NCBI GenBank assembly: GCA_021298015.1
Contig: JAJTGY010000017.1
Coordinates: 1-64,000 of the forward strand
Length of the DNA: 64,000 nt
Reading direction: 5' to 3'
DNA from: Flammeovirgaceae bacterium
GTDB lineage: Bacteria > Bacteroidota > Bacteroidia > Cytophagales > Cyclobacteriaceae
Part shown: positions 25,801 to 32,706 of the stretch, piece after piece
Layout of the letters: every line of letters begins with the position of its first letter
Position numbering within the stretch: position 1 is the stretch's first letter
Made by a program: the position numbers and the translations under genes
The notes under the pieces: generated by a model
Told to the model about the DNA's origin: nothing
The model's database searches: none
The model's input: only the letters and a program-made list of their open reading frames with translations

Positions 25801-27289
25801 ATCCGTTGAGCGATAATGTGCTTGACGAAATTGAGAGATTTCCCGTTGCGAGCGTTAACACTCCTCCCACTGTGACATTAGATGCCAAGCTTACTCCAGA
25901 AGAATTGGATATGGTGCAATTCACACCTGCGGAAGATGGATGTCCATTCCCCATAAATTGGGCACTCGCCCCACTGTAAACAATTGAACTTCCCGAATTG
26001 AATGTGCGGACACCGCTAACGCGAATGTTACCCGCAGAAGTACCTGACTGAATCGCACCACTGCCATCGGTCGAGCCTACCCTTATTGTTGCACCTGTTT
26101 GAACAGTCAATGTCCCTGAACCAGACAAGGCACTCAGTCCAAGGTCAACAATAGCGTTCGTAAATATTGTGAAGTTCACTGCGCCTGAAAATGTCGGACC
26201 TGAATTTGAAAAAGTCTGAACCGAAGTACCATCAAAGTTAATCTGGGCGCTACCTCCTGCTAATGAAGACCTTCCGATTGTACACGAAGGGCCATTCGAA
26301 AAATTACCCTTGACGTTGATAATGCCGGTTCCCGGAGTTGCAGTAGCGTTGAGATTTAAAAAAAGCGTACCACTGCTGACGGAAGTTGAGAAAGATCCAG
26401 TGACATTAACGGTGGTAGATCCCGTTGAGGAAATTGTGTGAATAACAGTCGCTGTATTTGAAAAAGTTAAGTTTCCACCAATATTGACCTGATTTGCCGT
26501 CCCAGAAGATGATAGAACCAACCTCGCAGAACCGTTAACGACAAGATCTCCCCCAACCGAGAACGTGTTAGACGATGTAGCGTCAAAAATTCTTAGGGTC
26601 CGGCTTGCACCTCCTGTATTCGTGACAGTAAAATTCCCATTGACAGTAGCAAGAGCACCGTTCAGAGCAATAAAAGTTGTTCCACCACCTCCTCCAACAA
26701 AATTTGGACAATTCCACGTGAAATGGTGAAAAGTTTGAGTCAGATTTCCTGGAGCAGTCGAATTTGATGTGTAACCTACTACACGGCAGGTTGACCCTGG
26801 TTGCCAGTCAGCAATAATAATATTCCCCGCAGTGGTGGTAAAATTATGTTCGTATATCCCGCTAATAGTCACAGAAAAAGGACTATCATTCAATGTCGAT
26901 GATCCCTGATTTGCGCGCAAAGTCCCAGTCACTTGTACGAACCCATTGCCACCAAGTCCATCGTCTTCAATTTCTAATTGGCCAGAAAACAACAAGACTC
27001 CCGTAGAGGTTATATTAAGCGAAAAGCCAGCGCCAACAAAAATGCCTGCAGCGCTTTGAGTGGCCACGACATCCACGTTCGAAAGGATAATCGCATTGTC
27101 ACCTGCACCAGGGTAGTCAACTCCCTCGGTGCCAGGTGAAACGTTACCCCAAGTCCCTCCATCATTCCAGTTCCCGTCAACAACAGAAGTAAATTGACCG
27201 TATGAAACCGAAGCAAAAGTCAGGAATGCCCAAACCAATAAAAAACGCCCATGCCTTGGAACCACTTCTGACGACTTTTGGAAAAGCAT
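22889..27289 (-). CDS. Giant T9SS-secreted repetitive surface protein
   Basis: The 1466-residue protein has an N-terminal signal (about residues 15-31, ending VSYGQ), then the WNDGGTW motif seen at the head of many Bacteroidota surface proteins. Roughly 1000 residues of Gly/Ser/Thr/Asn-rich repeats follow (units such as NNGTFNNNNGTVSFNGTTTI and NLTVNNGLL), suggesting a right-handed beta-helix. A non-repetitive region (about 1060-1375) follows, and the final 80 residues are a type A T9SS sorting domain (ISAYPNPTSDVVYVNLSG ... GMYLLTLNLNGQRQVVKVIKK read as separate strands). T9SS would carry it over the outer membrane. An adhesive or sheath role is inferred. It heads an operon with the PID-CTERM protein and the dehydratase. 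Confidence 0.9.
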   Translation of the reverse strand: MLFQKSSEVVPRHGRFLLVWAFLTFASVSYGQFTSVVDGNWNDGGTWGNVSPGTEGVDYPGAGDNAIILSNVDVVATQSAAGIFVGAGFSLNITSTGVLLFSGQLEIEDDGLGGNGFVQVTGTLRANQGSSTLNDSPFSVTISGIYEHNFTTTAGNIIIADWQPGSTCRVVGYTSNSTAPGNLTQTFHHFTWNCPNFVGGGGGTTFIALNGALATVNGNFTVTNTGGASRTLRIFDATSSNTFSVGGDLVVNGSARLVLSSSGTANQVNIGGNLTFSNTATVIHTISSTGSTTVNVTGSFSTSVSSGTLFLNLNATATPGTGIINVKGNFSNGPSCTIGRSSLAGGSAQINFDGTSVQTFSNSGPTFSGAVNFTIFTNAIVDLGLSALSGSGTLTVQTGATIRVGSTDGSGAIQSGTSAGNIRVSGVRTFNSGSSIVYSGASAQFMGNGHPSSAGVNCTISNSSGVSLASNVTVGGVLTLATGNLSISSSTLSLNGSFVPNANSLVVIAGSSISIGGSGAFGTLVTTGSSTINNFTINRVSSGTVTLGANLGIGGTFTQTNGNLVLNGRTLTLSGPYSRTNGSLAIDAASSLVIDGTGALPAEIAFTTPQQINSLTLDRSGETLTTSSSFTVTNLNLLSGTFNNAQNITMATGGVLTRTEGSLINNTPQAQTSYDVVYDISLNIVTGSEIPLGADELRNLTKNGAANLTLDQPIIITGNLTVNNGLLISGANSIELQGNFAANSATNLSGSNFIFAGTNSSISGAASLTFDVLTVAVGSTVALNKDINISGNFQNNGTLTPGTRLVTFSGSTTLSGTSVTNLNRVTITGTLTAPASPGSFDVSGNWINNGTFNNNNGTVSFNGTTTISGSSQSNFFHVTIAGSSTLTGSSGIMGIAGNFVNNGTFNANNGTVLFNGTVLAQTVSGSALTFNDITVSNPITPGLQIANTSRLNGTLTLTAGAFFDADGPSGTGVFIVSSTSQTQGGRIAALPNPTNFTGQVTIERFVHGRPGGDYRYLSMPITSGANVGVWRNSIFVTGNFSDRNTNADNANILDGGNTNPSVFTYNSATQTFVGVSGGGGLTTATAVSSRTGYSAYNFNNGAITISYRGTIERGDVPINISGVNGNFNLVPNPYPSQIDWDNVVKTNVNNAMYLRVDNNVFSSYVGGIATNPPFGGWTGEISTGQSFWVVSNGGGATLTLREADKTGNSNYFLLTAQNADDYFRIALSKEGGMRDEIVLRFADNASDAFDPEFDARKLTNFSLGDPTSVAEPKPFFNLASYLAGRDESFSINAVGRLNSVKLVNLSISDVEAGEYKLDFSEMYLLKSGYNVVLVDTYENREYDVTDGFQYSFTVTKNKMTFGRDRFHLRINGESARETTSTDFAISAYPNPTSDVVYVNLSGRAVRELSEISVSTAMGVDLMRRAPTETEKSDGQLQLDLSDRPAGMYLLTLNLNGQRQVVKVIKK

Positions 27290-27307
27290 AATTGCTTATT
27301 TAAGTTT

Positions 27308-27315
27308 CAAAAATA
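27308..27315 (-). promoter_or_regulatory. Candidate -7 box (TAttTTTG) for the T9SS giant / PID-CTERM / dehydratase operon
   Basis: On the minus strand the sequence reads TATTTTTG, 19 bases before the ATG at 27289. The 195-base gap up to 27484 is AT-rich and shows no other gene; it probably holds the operon leader and the end of the exosortase unit. Confidence 0.42.
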
Positions 27316-27484
27316 TTACATAAAAACGGCATTTCCATGAAACTTAGGGCTGCCGGTTTTTACCTATTTTTTGCCAATCTTCATACCCCCGGACGGCATT
27401 TCGTAACCAATTGTCGAAAAATCTTACCCGACCGCTGAAAATGGGTTTAGCCCGTAACAAATCGGTTAAGTGTCTAATTTTTAA

Positions 27485-27910
27485 TTATTTACGATTTGAC
27501 TGATAAAGCAATGATACCATCAACAACCCCATTAGCAAGGGGTTAATGATTAACCGGTGCACCTGCTGCAACCAGGGCACCGAGAGCTCAGTCGGGCCCT
27601 CCAACCAGAGCTTAACAGTAAGATAGACCGGCAAAAGCACCACCAGTTCAAAACCAAACACCCACCAGGCCAGCCAAGTAATCCTCTCATCGGCAAACCA
27701 GGCTCGGATGATCACGAGGCACAAAAGATCATTCACCACCATCCGCAAGGTCTTATTGATCACGAAAGCCACTTCTGGGGTAACACCTGACCATGCCAAG
27801 GTTTCGCTGATGATCCCGGTATAATCGACCCGCTGAAACAGGTAGACGGTCGCCAACCCCACTACAGCCAGGGTAATTGCCAGAATCTTCGGCCCTGTCC
27901 AACTACTCAT
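27485..27910 (-). CDS. Exosortase F system-associated membrane protein
   Basis: The 141-residue protein has four predicted membrane helices (about 8-26, 44-68, 78-103 and 118-136). The conserved-looking segment VINKTLRMVVNDLLCLVII lies in the second helix and HRLIINPLLMG in the last. Small multi-helix proteins of this pattern accompany exosortase F in Bacteroidota, and here it overlaps xrtF by eight bases. Its molecular role in sorting is not known. It probably works with XrtF in the inner membrane. Confidence 0.85.
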   Translation of the reverse strand: MSSWTGPKILAITLAVVGLATVYLFQRVDYTGIISETLAWSGVTPEVAFVINKTLRMVVNDLLCLVIIRAWFADERITWLAWWVFGFELVVLLPVYLTVKLWLEGPTELSVPWLQQVHRLIINPLLMGLLMVSLLYQSNRK

Positions 27911-28448
27911 GCCCCACCCTGTTCAAACGAACCCACCACCACCACAACACGAGCACCCCCAGGTACAAACTGGCCGTGAACGCGTACTTGTGCACGTAGT
28001 AAAAGTAATCCGGGAACCTAACTACCACTTCGAACAGCAAAATCAGGCGAAGCAGGTTAGCCAGGTGAATCAGAAAAATACCAAGGGGAATAAACCACCC
28101 CATCCGTTTTGCACACCCGCCAAAGGCAAACACAAACGCCAGAAATACGATCGCCACGTTGAGGCCATTGCAGCCTTCGTACACATTCAGTTTGGTGTCT
28201 TCGGCCTGGCGAAGAAAAACAGAAGGCCCTTCCGGATTAACTACCGCCATTACCGGGTCATGCCAAATGGAAAGCAGACTGGCTGTCTGCCGCGTAACCG
28301 TTACGGTGATGGGGTCTGGCGCGGGATCCAACTGATCAATCCAAACCCCATACAGCGTATTACCCACGAGATAAACCGCCAGAAACACGCCCAGAAAACG
28401 AAGGGCGGGTTTAAACTGCCTGACTAATTCGCGTGGCGACTCCCCCAT
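27903..28448 (-). CDS. xrtF: Exosortase F
   Basis: Exosortases are inner-membrane cysteine transpeptidase-like enzymes that recognise C-terminal sorting signals. From the ATG at 28448 the protein has 181 residues, several membrane helices and the complete catalytic set: C93 in EGCNGLN, R134 in LANLLRLI and H153 in YVHKYAF. A GTG at 28463 would add five residues. The short length and the adjacent associated protein identify the F type. It is separated from the polysaccharide operon upstream by a strong terminator (28471-28500). A near-consensus TAccTTCG sits directly before the start. Confidence 0.92.
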   Translation of the reverse strand: MGESPRELVRQFKPALRFLGVFLAVYLVGNTLYGVWIDQLDPAPDPITVTVTRQTASLLSIWHDPVMAVVNPEGPSVFLRQAEDTKLNVYEGCNGLNVAIVFLAFVFAFGGCAKRMGWFIPLGIFLIHLANLLRLILLFEVVVRFPDYFYYVHKYAFTASLYLGVLVLWWWWVRLNRVGHE

Positions 28449-28470
28449 TGCACGAAGGTACACATTACGG

Positions 28471-28500
28471 AAAAAGAAAGAGCCAACCGATGGTGGCTCT
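28471..28500 (-). terminator. Rho-independent terminator at the end of the polysaccharide operon
   Basis: In the minus direction a hairpin with a 7-bp outer stem (AGAGCCA pairing with TGGCTCT, 28479-28500, continued by a CC/GG pair and a three-base loop) is followed by TTTCTTTTT. It lies 25 bases past the aminotransferase stop and before xrtF, so it should close the 34-kb operon. Confidence 0.78.
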
Positions 28501-28524
28501 GAAAATTAATCTTGTAAAAGAATC

Positions 28525-29634
28525 TTACGTTATGATTTGCCGAATCTCGTTGATCACGGTGTCCTGATCTTCCGCCAGTAACGAAGAACCTGAAGGCAGA
28601 CACAAGCCGCGCTCAAACAGGGCTGCAGAAATTCCCCGGTCGTAAGCCGGGGCCCCATCGAAAACAGGCTGCAGATGCATCGGTTTCCACAGGGGGCGCG
28701 ACTCGATGTTGAGTTCCTCTAATCTCAGACGCACCCGAGTCGATAGTTCGGGAGAAGGCAGCAAAATGGTGGTTAACCAACGATTGGCGAAGCTGCCCGG
28801 AGCCTCAATTACAAACTCAACGAGATCATTTAGTGCGCTTCGATACCGTTCAAACACCGCCCTTCTTTGTTCGACCCGTTCACCCAACACCCTCAACTGT
28901 CCGCGACCAATACCCGCACATACATTGCTTAACCTGTAGTTATACCCAACTTGGCTGTGTTGATAATGGGGTGCTGGATCACGGGCTTGGGTCGACAGAA
29001 ATTTTGCCTTCGTCATGAACTCGGGATCACGTGCGATTAGCGCTCCACCTCCTGATGTGGTAATGATTTTATTCCCGTTAAACGAATAAATCCCGAAATC
29101 GCCCCACTGCCCGCAGGGGATTCCTTGAAACCGACTGCCAAGTGCCTCGGCAGCATCTTCAATTACCGGCACACCGAATCTATTTGCCACGGACTGAATT
29201 TCATCCAGTTTGGCCGGCATTCCATACAAATCGACCACGATAATGGCCCGCGCTTTTTCACCCCTGGCCTTTAAGGCATCTTCCAACAGATTGGGATCCA
29301 TGTTCCATGTTTCAGATTCGGAATCAATGAAGACCGGGGTTGCCCCCTGGTACATCACAGGATTGCAACTACCCGAAAACGTGAACGATTGACAAATAAC
29401 CTCATCGCCTCGCTGTACGCCTAGCATCACCAGGGCAAGGTGAATAGCTGCGGTACCGCTACTGAGCGCAACCGACTGCTGAGCACCGACCGCGGTTGCC
29501 AACTCCGTTTCAAACGCATCAATATTCGGTCCAACAGGGGAAATCCAATTCGTATCGAATGCCTCCAAAACAAATCGATGTTCGTAGGGGCCCATGTGGG
29601 GCGGTGAAAGGTATACTCGCTTTTTCACGATCAA
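28525..29634 (-). CDS. DegT/DnrJ/EryC1 family aminotransferase (PglE-type)
   Basis: This 369-residue PLP enzyme opens with VYLSPPHMGPYEHRFV, very like PglE-type sugar aminotransferases. It carries SSGTAAIHLAL (phosphate loop), D160 in VIEDAAEALGS (pyridine N contact) and the Schiff-base lysine K189 in SFNGNKIITTSGGG. Such enzymes convert UDP-4-keto-6-deoxy-GlcNAc to the 4-amino sugar in the cytosol. With the adjacent acetyltransferases and initiating transferase, and the 4,6-dehydratase at 20.8 kb, a bacillosamine-type pathway is inferred. It is the last gene of the operon and overlaps its neighbour by ATGA. Confidence 0.9.
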   Translation of the reverse strand: MIVKKRVYLSPPHMGPYEHRFVLEAFDTNWISPVGPNIDAFETELATAVGAQQSVALSSGTAAIHLALVMLGVQRGDEVICQSFTFSGSCNPVMYQGATPVFIDSESETWNMDPNLLEDALKARGEKARAIIVVDLYGMPAKLDEIQSVANRFGVPVIEDAAEALGSRFQGIPCGQWGDFGIYSFNGNKIITTSGGGALIARDPEFMTKAKFLSTQARDPAPHYQHSQVGYNYRLSNVCAGIGRGQLRVLGERVEQRRAVFERYRSALNDLVEFVIEAPGSFANRWLTTILLPSPELSTRVRLRLEELNIESRPLWKPMHLQPVFDGAPAYDRGISAALFERGLCLPSGSSLLAEDQDTVINEIRQIIT

Positions 29635-30266
29635 TGTTTGCGAATGAGGCGGGCCGGCACACCCGCAACGGTACTGAAATCTTCAACTGGGCGGGTCACA
29701 ACCGCACCCGCTCCTACAATTGAATAATCCCCCACCTTTAACTCTTGTAAAATAGTTGCCCCCGACCCGACAAATGCACCCTCTCCAATCTGCACGTTCC
29801 CCGATACGTTCACCGAGGGCATGATCGAAGTGAACGACTTGAGGTGCACATCATGACCCACCGTGGCGTTAATGTTCACCACGACAAAGTCATCAAGTTG
29901 AATGTCGGTCGTCAGGTTAGCACCTGCCAGTACAATGCAGCCCTTTCCCATACGCACTTTAGCTTCATTTCCCCTGATTGCTCTGGGTGATACCACATTT
30001 GGGAAAACAATGTTTGAATTGTTGATTTTCGCGACCGCCTTCTTCCTGACATGAGACCAACCCATGGCTACCACCAGCTGCAAGGGTGTCGGCCACGAAT
30101 TGATTTCCCTAACTCCTCCGAGGTAATATCTGCCGAGCACCCCCCTCAAATCGCGGTCATCGAAATAGCCGAGGAAGTCAAAATCAACTCCTTGCCGTAC
30201 GCAATCATCCAAAGCCGTTTTCACCTCTTTCCCAAATCCACCAGCTCCATAAATTGCCGTCTTCAT
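29631..30266 (-). CDS. PglD/NeuD-type sugar O/N-acetyltransferase
   Basis: The 211-residue protein has an N-terminal Rossmann-like nucleotide-sugar domain (TAIYGAGGFGKEV) and a C-terminal left-handed beta-helix with hexapeptide repeats (VVVNINATVGHDVHL, then VQIGEGAFVGSGATI, then YSIVGAGAVVTRPV), ending GVPARLIRKH. The likely catalytic His is in GHDVHL. PglD/NeuD enzymes acetylate an amino sugar or sialic-type residue with acetyl-CoA. Two such genes lie in tandem here, joined by ATGA overlaps, so either one may do the 4-N-acetylation after the aminotransferase. Confidence 0.87.
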   Translation of the reverse strand: MKTAIYGAGGFGKEVKTALDDCVRQGVDFDFLGYFDDRDLRGVLGRYYLGGVREINSWPTPLQLVVAMGWSHVRKKAVAKINNSNIVFPNVVSPRAIRGNEAKVRMGKGCIVLAGANLTTDIQLDDFVVVNINATVGHDVHLKSFTSIMPSVNVSGNVQIGEGAFVGSGATILQELKVGDYSIVGAGAVVTRPVEDFSTVAGVPARLIRKH

Positions 30267-30874
30267 GTTGTTTTTTTGATGCTTTTGGCTGGTACTCCCG
30301 CAGAAGTGGTGTTTTTATCCAAGTCTCTGATAACAACACTGCCGGCACCCACAACGCAATTCTCACCAATCCGAATGCCGGGCAAAATGACAGCTCCCGC
30401 TCCGATCAGGCTTCCAGCCCCAATATGTACGCCACCACAAATAATACTTCCAGGCGCCAAATGAACAAAATCGCCAACCACACAGTCATGCTCGATAACC
30501 GCTGCTGTATTGACGATTACATGGGTTCCAATTATCGAGCCGACATTGATTACGCCTCTTGGCATGATGACTGAACCAGCACCAATAGCCACATCAGTTG
30601 AAACAACTGATGTGGGGTCTATCACCCGACCAAAACAAAAGCCGTCCAGACGCTTCACCACATCACTTCTGAAACGGTTGCTCCCAATCGCGACTACCAC
30701 GGAAAGGGACCTATTCAGTGAGGCGGGATCTTCAACCAATCGCCCAAGAAACTCACCAACACTCAAGTTATCATCAACTACCCGGCCGATTGTACCCCCT
30801 GTTGCGATCCAAATTGTCGCAACAACTCGGGCGTGACCACCAGCCCCATAAATTTGTAACTTAGTTCCTTCCAT
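30263..30874 (-). CDS. Second PglD/NeuD-type sugar acetyltransferase
   Basis: This 203-residue paralogue shares the same plan: LQIYGAGGHARVVA at the start (the PglD form of the nucleotide loop), then hexapeptide repeats from about residue 90 (VAIGAGSVIMPRGVINVGSI), the catalytic-type histidine in AAVIEHDCVVGDF, and GVPAKSIKK at the end. The GAGGHARVV start and IEHDC motif are closer to authentic PglD than those of the downstream copy. It overlaps the sugar transferase gene by 14 bases, which matches the common PglC-PglD pairing. Confidence 0.87.
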   Translation of the reverse strand: MEGTKLQIYGAGGHARVVATIWIATGGTIGRVVDDNLSVGEFLGRLVEDPASLNRSLSVVVAIGSNRFRSDVVKRLDGFCFGRVIDPTSVVSTDVAIGAGSVIMPRGVINVGSIIGTHVIVNTAAVIEHDCVVGDFVHLAPGSIICGGVHIGAGSLIGAGAVILPGIRIGENCVVGAGSVVIRDLDKNTTSAGVPAKSIKKTT

Positions 30875-31490
30875 TAAAAGGGGTAATGGTGGCTTGCCCG
30901 GGTTCGTTGATGCCCTCGGATTTCAACACTTTAAAAATCGACATGACCAATATCTTGCAATCCAGCAAAAATGACATATTATCGACATACCACAAATCTC
31001 TTTCAAATTTGTTTTGCCAGGAAATAGCATTTCTTCCATTGACTTGAGCCCATCCCGTGATCCCCGGACGCACATTATGACGTCTGTGCTGCGCTGGCGT
31101 GTATAAGGATAAATATTCCATCAAAAGGGGCCGTGGGCCAACCCACGACATTTGGCCAACCAGAATATTTACCAACTGTGGTAGTTCATCAAGCGATGTT
31201 TGTCGCACCCATTTTCCGATTCTGGTTAACCTGAATTTGTCAGGAAGCAACGCACCATCTTTACCTCGCCTGTCAGTCATGGTTTTGAATTTGACTACGT
31301 AAAAAGGGCGCTCGTGCCAACCTGGCCTCAACTGAAAAAAGAAGGGCGTGCCTCTGTTGGCCAAGGCCAAAGCGAACGCAACCCCGACCAATACTGGCCA
31401 CAGGACCAAAAGAGCTGCAGTCGCAAGAAAAAAGTCGAAAAGCCGTTTACCGTATCGGGCGTACACGGATAAGGTGTTTTGTAATTTCAT
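30861..31490 (-). CDS. Initiating sugar-phosphate transferase (PglC/WcaJ-type)
   Basis: The 209-residue monotopic enzyme has one re-entrant N-terminal hydrophobic helix (about 16-36). It shows the bacterial sugar transferase motifs PFYVVKFKTMTD, the RQTSLDELPQLVNIL core, the active-site-region SWVGPRPL, and RPGITGWAQVNGRN. It transfers a sugar-1-phosphate to undecaprenyl phosphate to start the repeat unit. The small size without extra membrane helices is PglC-like. I chose the ATG at 31490; the longer frame reads back into the previous glycosyltransferase, with which it still overlaps by 44 bases. Confidence 0.92.
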   Translation of the reverse strand: MKLQNTLSVYARYGKRLFDFFLATAALLVLWPVLVGVAFALALANRGTPFFFQLRPGWHERPFYVVKFKTMTDRRGKDGALLPDKFRLTRIGKWVRQTSLDELPQLVNILVGQMSWVGPRPLLMEYLSLYTPAQHRRHNVRPGITGWAQVNGRNAISWQNKFERDLWYVDNMSFLLDCKILVMSIFKVLKSEGINEPGQATITPFNGRN

Positions 31491-32706
31491 TGATGTACTC
31501 GCGGGCCAGTCGCTCCCGAGCGAAGTTTTGCACGGCAAAATGATAACCGCGAACTCCCATTTCAACTCGTTGTTCTGGGTTATCGATCAAAAGCTGAACC
31601 GCCCGTACAATAGCCGTAATGTTTTCGGGCTCAGCATAAATTCCACATCCTGCATCTTCAATCAACTGCCGAGAAACTCCATCAATCAACATCAGAATTG
31701 GTTTCTGACAGGCCATATAATCAAATGTCTTATTGGAATAGACGGTTTTGAACGTATCGACCCGCTTCAGCACGGACGCTCCCACATCGGACGCTATGAT
31801 AAACTTCATTACTTCACGTTTCGGCATGGGATCGATAAACTCGATGGCTGTGATGTTGCGCCTTGCTGCTTCCTCCCTCAGCATGTTCTTCTGCATGCCA
31901 TCCCCAATAAAGACCAGATGTAACTTTGTATCTTTCATTCGCTCGGCTACCTCCAACAACTGTATCAAATGGTTTGCCACCCCATGCGCCCCGACATATG
32001 TTACAACCAATTTGTCTTCCCATCCCCGTGCCCGTCTAAATCCGGCATAATCGAATTCCCGCAGTAAGTTTTCCGACAAGCTAAAATCGCTGGCATTGGG
32101 AATCAGGGAAATCTTTGCTGGGTCAATTCTTTTCGAATGGATCAAATGCTCGCGAAATGCCGGAGTAAGCACGTTGATCATCAGCGCGCCACGGTACACA
32201 AATTTTTCGAACAAAAATGCGCAGCGTATAATCAGTCGATTCGTCAGAACACCCGTATCAATCGCAGATTCTGGCCATAAATCACGAACCTCAAAAACAT
32301 AGGGAACCCTTCTCAGACGTGAAGTTACCCACGCAATGAAGCCAACAAAAAGTGGTGGAGACGTGGCTAAAATTACGTCAAATTTAATTTTCCGTAGTTT
32401 GAGCAAAGTACCCCCTAAGCCGTACCAAACAAATGAAAAATATGCCCATAAGCGACCTATAAAGTTGGTATTGTATTCGGGTGAAACATAGCACCTCAGG
32501 ACTTGAATACCCGGTTCATATTCCGAATAATGATATTTTAAATCCCGATAGTACTCGGGCACTTTTCCAGTCACATAGTTTACCATGCCGCAAAGTACCG
32601 TAACCGTGTGCCCTTGAGCTACCCATAACCGAGTCATCTCATTGAATCGAGACCCACCAGGATCATCTTTCTCCAAAAAAAATTGATGGATTAACAAAAT
32701 GTTCAT
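31447..32706 (-). CDS. Glycosyltransferase family 4, WbuB-like
   Basis: The 419-residue GT-B enzyme starts with NILLIHQFFLEKDDPGGSRF, typical of WbuB/FnlX-like GT4 proteins, and has ATSPPLFVGF and VFEVRDLWPESAID in the acceptor half. The donor half contains VTYVGAHGVANHL and the phosphate-binding-region SNKTFDYMACQKPILM. Such enzymes often add N-acetylated deoxy sugars. The position next to the initiating transferase and the PglD-like enzymes makes it a candidate for the second sugar of the repeat unit, which is inference. It is joined to the heparinase-like gene by ATGA. Confidence 0.9.
   Translation of the reverse strand: MNILLIHQFFLEKDDPGGSRFNEMTRLWVAQGHTVTVLCGMVNYVTGKVPEYYRDLKYHYSEYEPGIQVLRCYVSPEYNTNFIGRLWAYFSFVWYGLGGTLLKLRKIKFDVILATSPPLFVGFIAWVTSRLRRVPYVFEVRDLWPESAIDTGVLTNRLIIRCAFLFEKFVYRGALMINVLTPAFREHLIHSKRIDPAKISLIPNASDFSLSENLLREFDYAGFRRARGWEDKLVVTYVGAHGVANHLIQLLEVAERMKDTKLHLVFIGDGMQKNMLREEAARRNITAIEFIDPMPKREVMKFIIASDVGASVLKRVDTFKTVYSNKTFDYMACQKPILMLIDGVSRQLIEDAGCGIYAEPENITAIVRAVQLLIDNPEQRVEMGVRGYHFAVQNFARERLAREYINEITKHLIRVRPIR

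Noticed and set aside
23879-25979. Several plus-strand open frames opposite the T9SS giant
   Set aside because: They are shadows created by the low-complexity repeats and lack coding character or start context.
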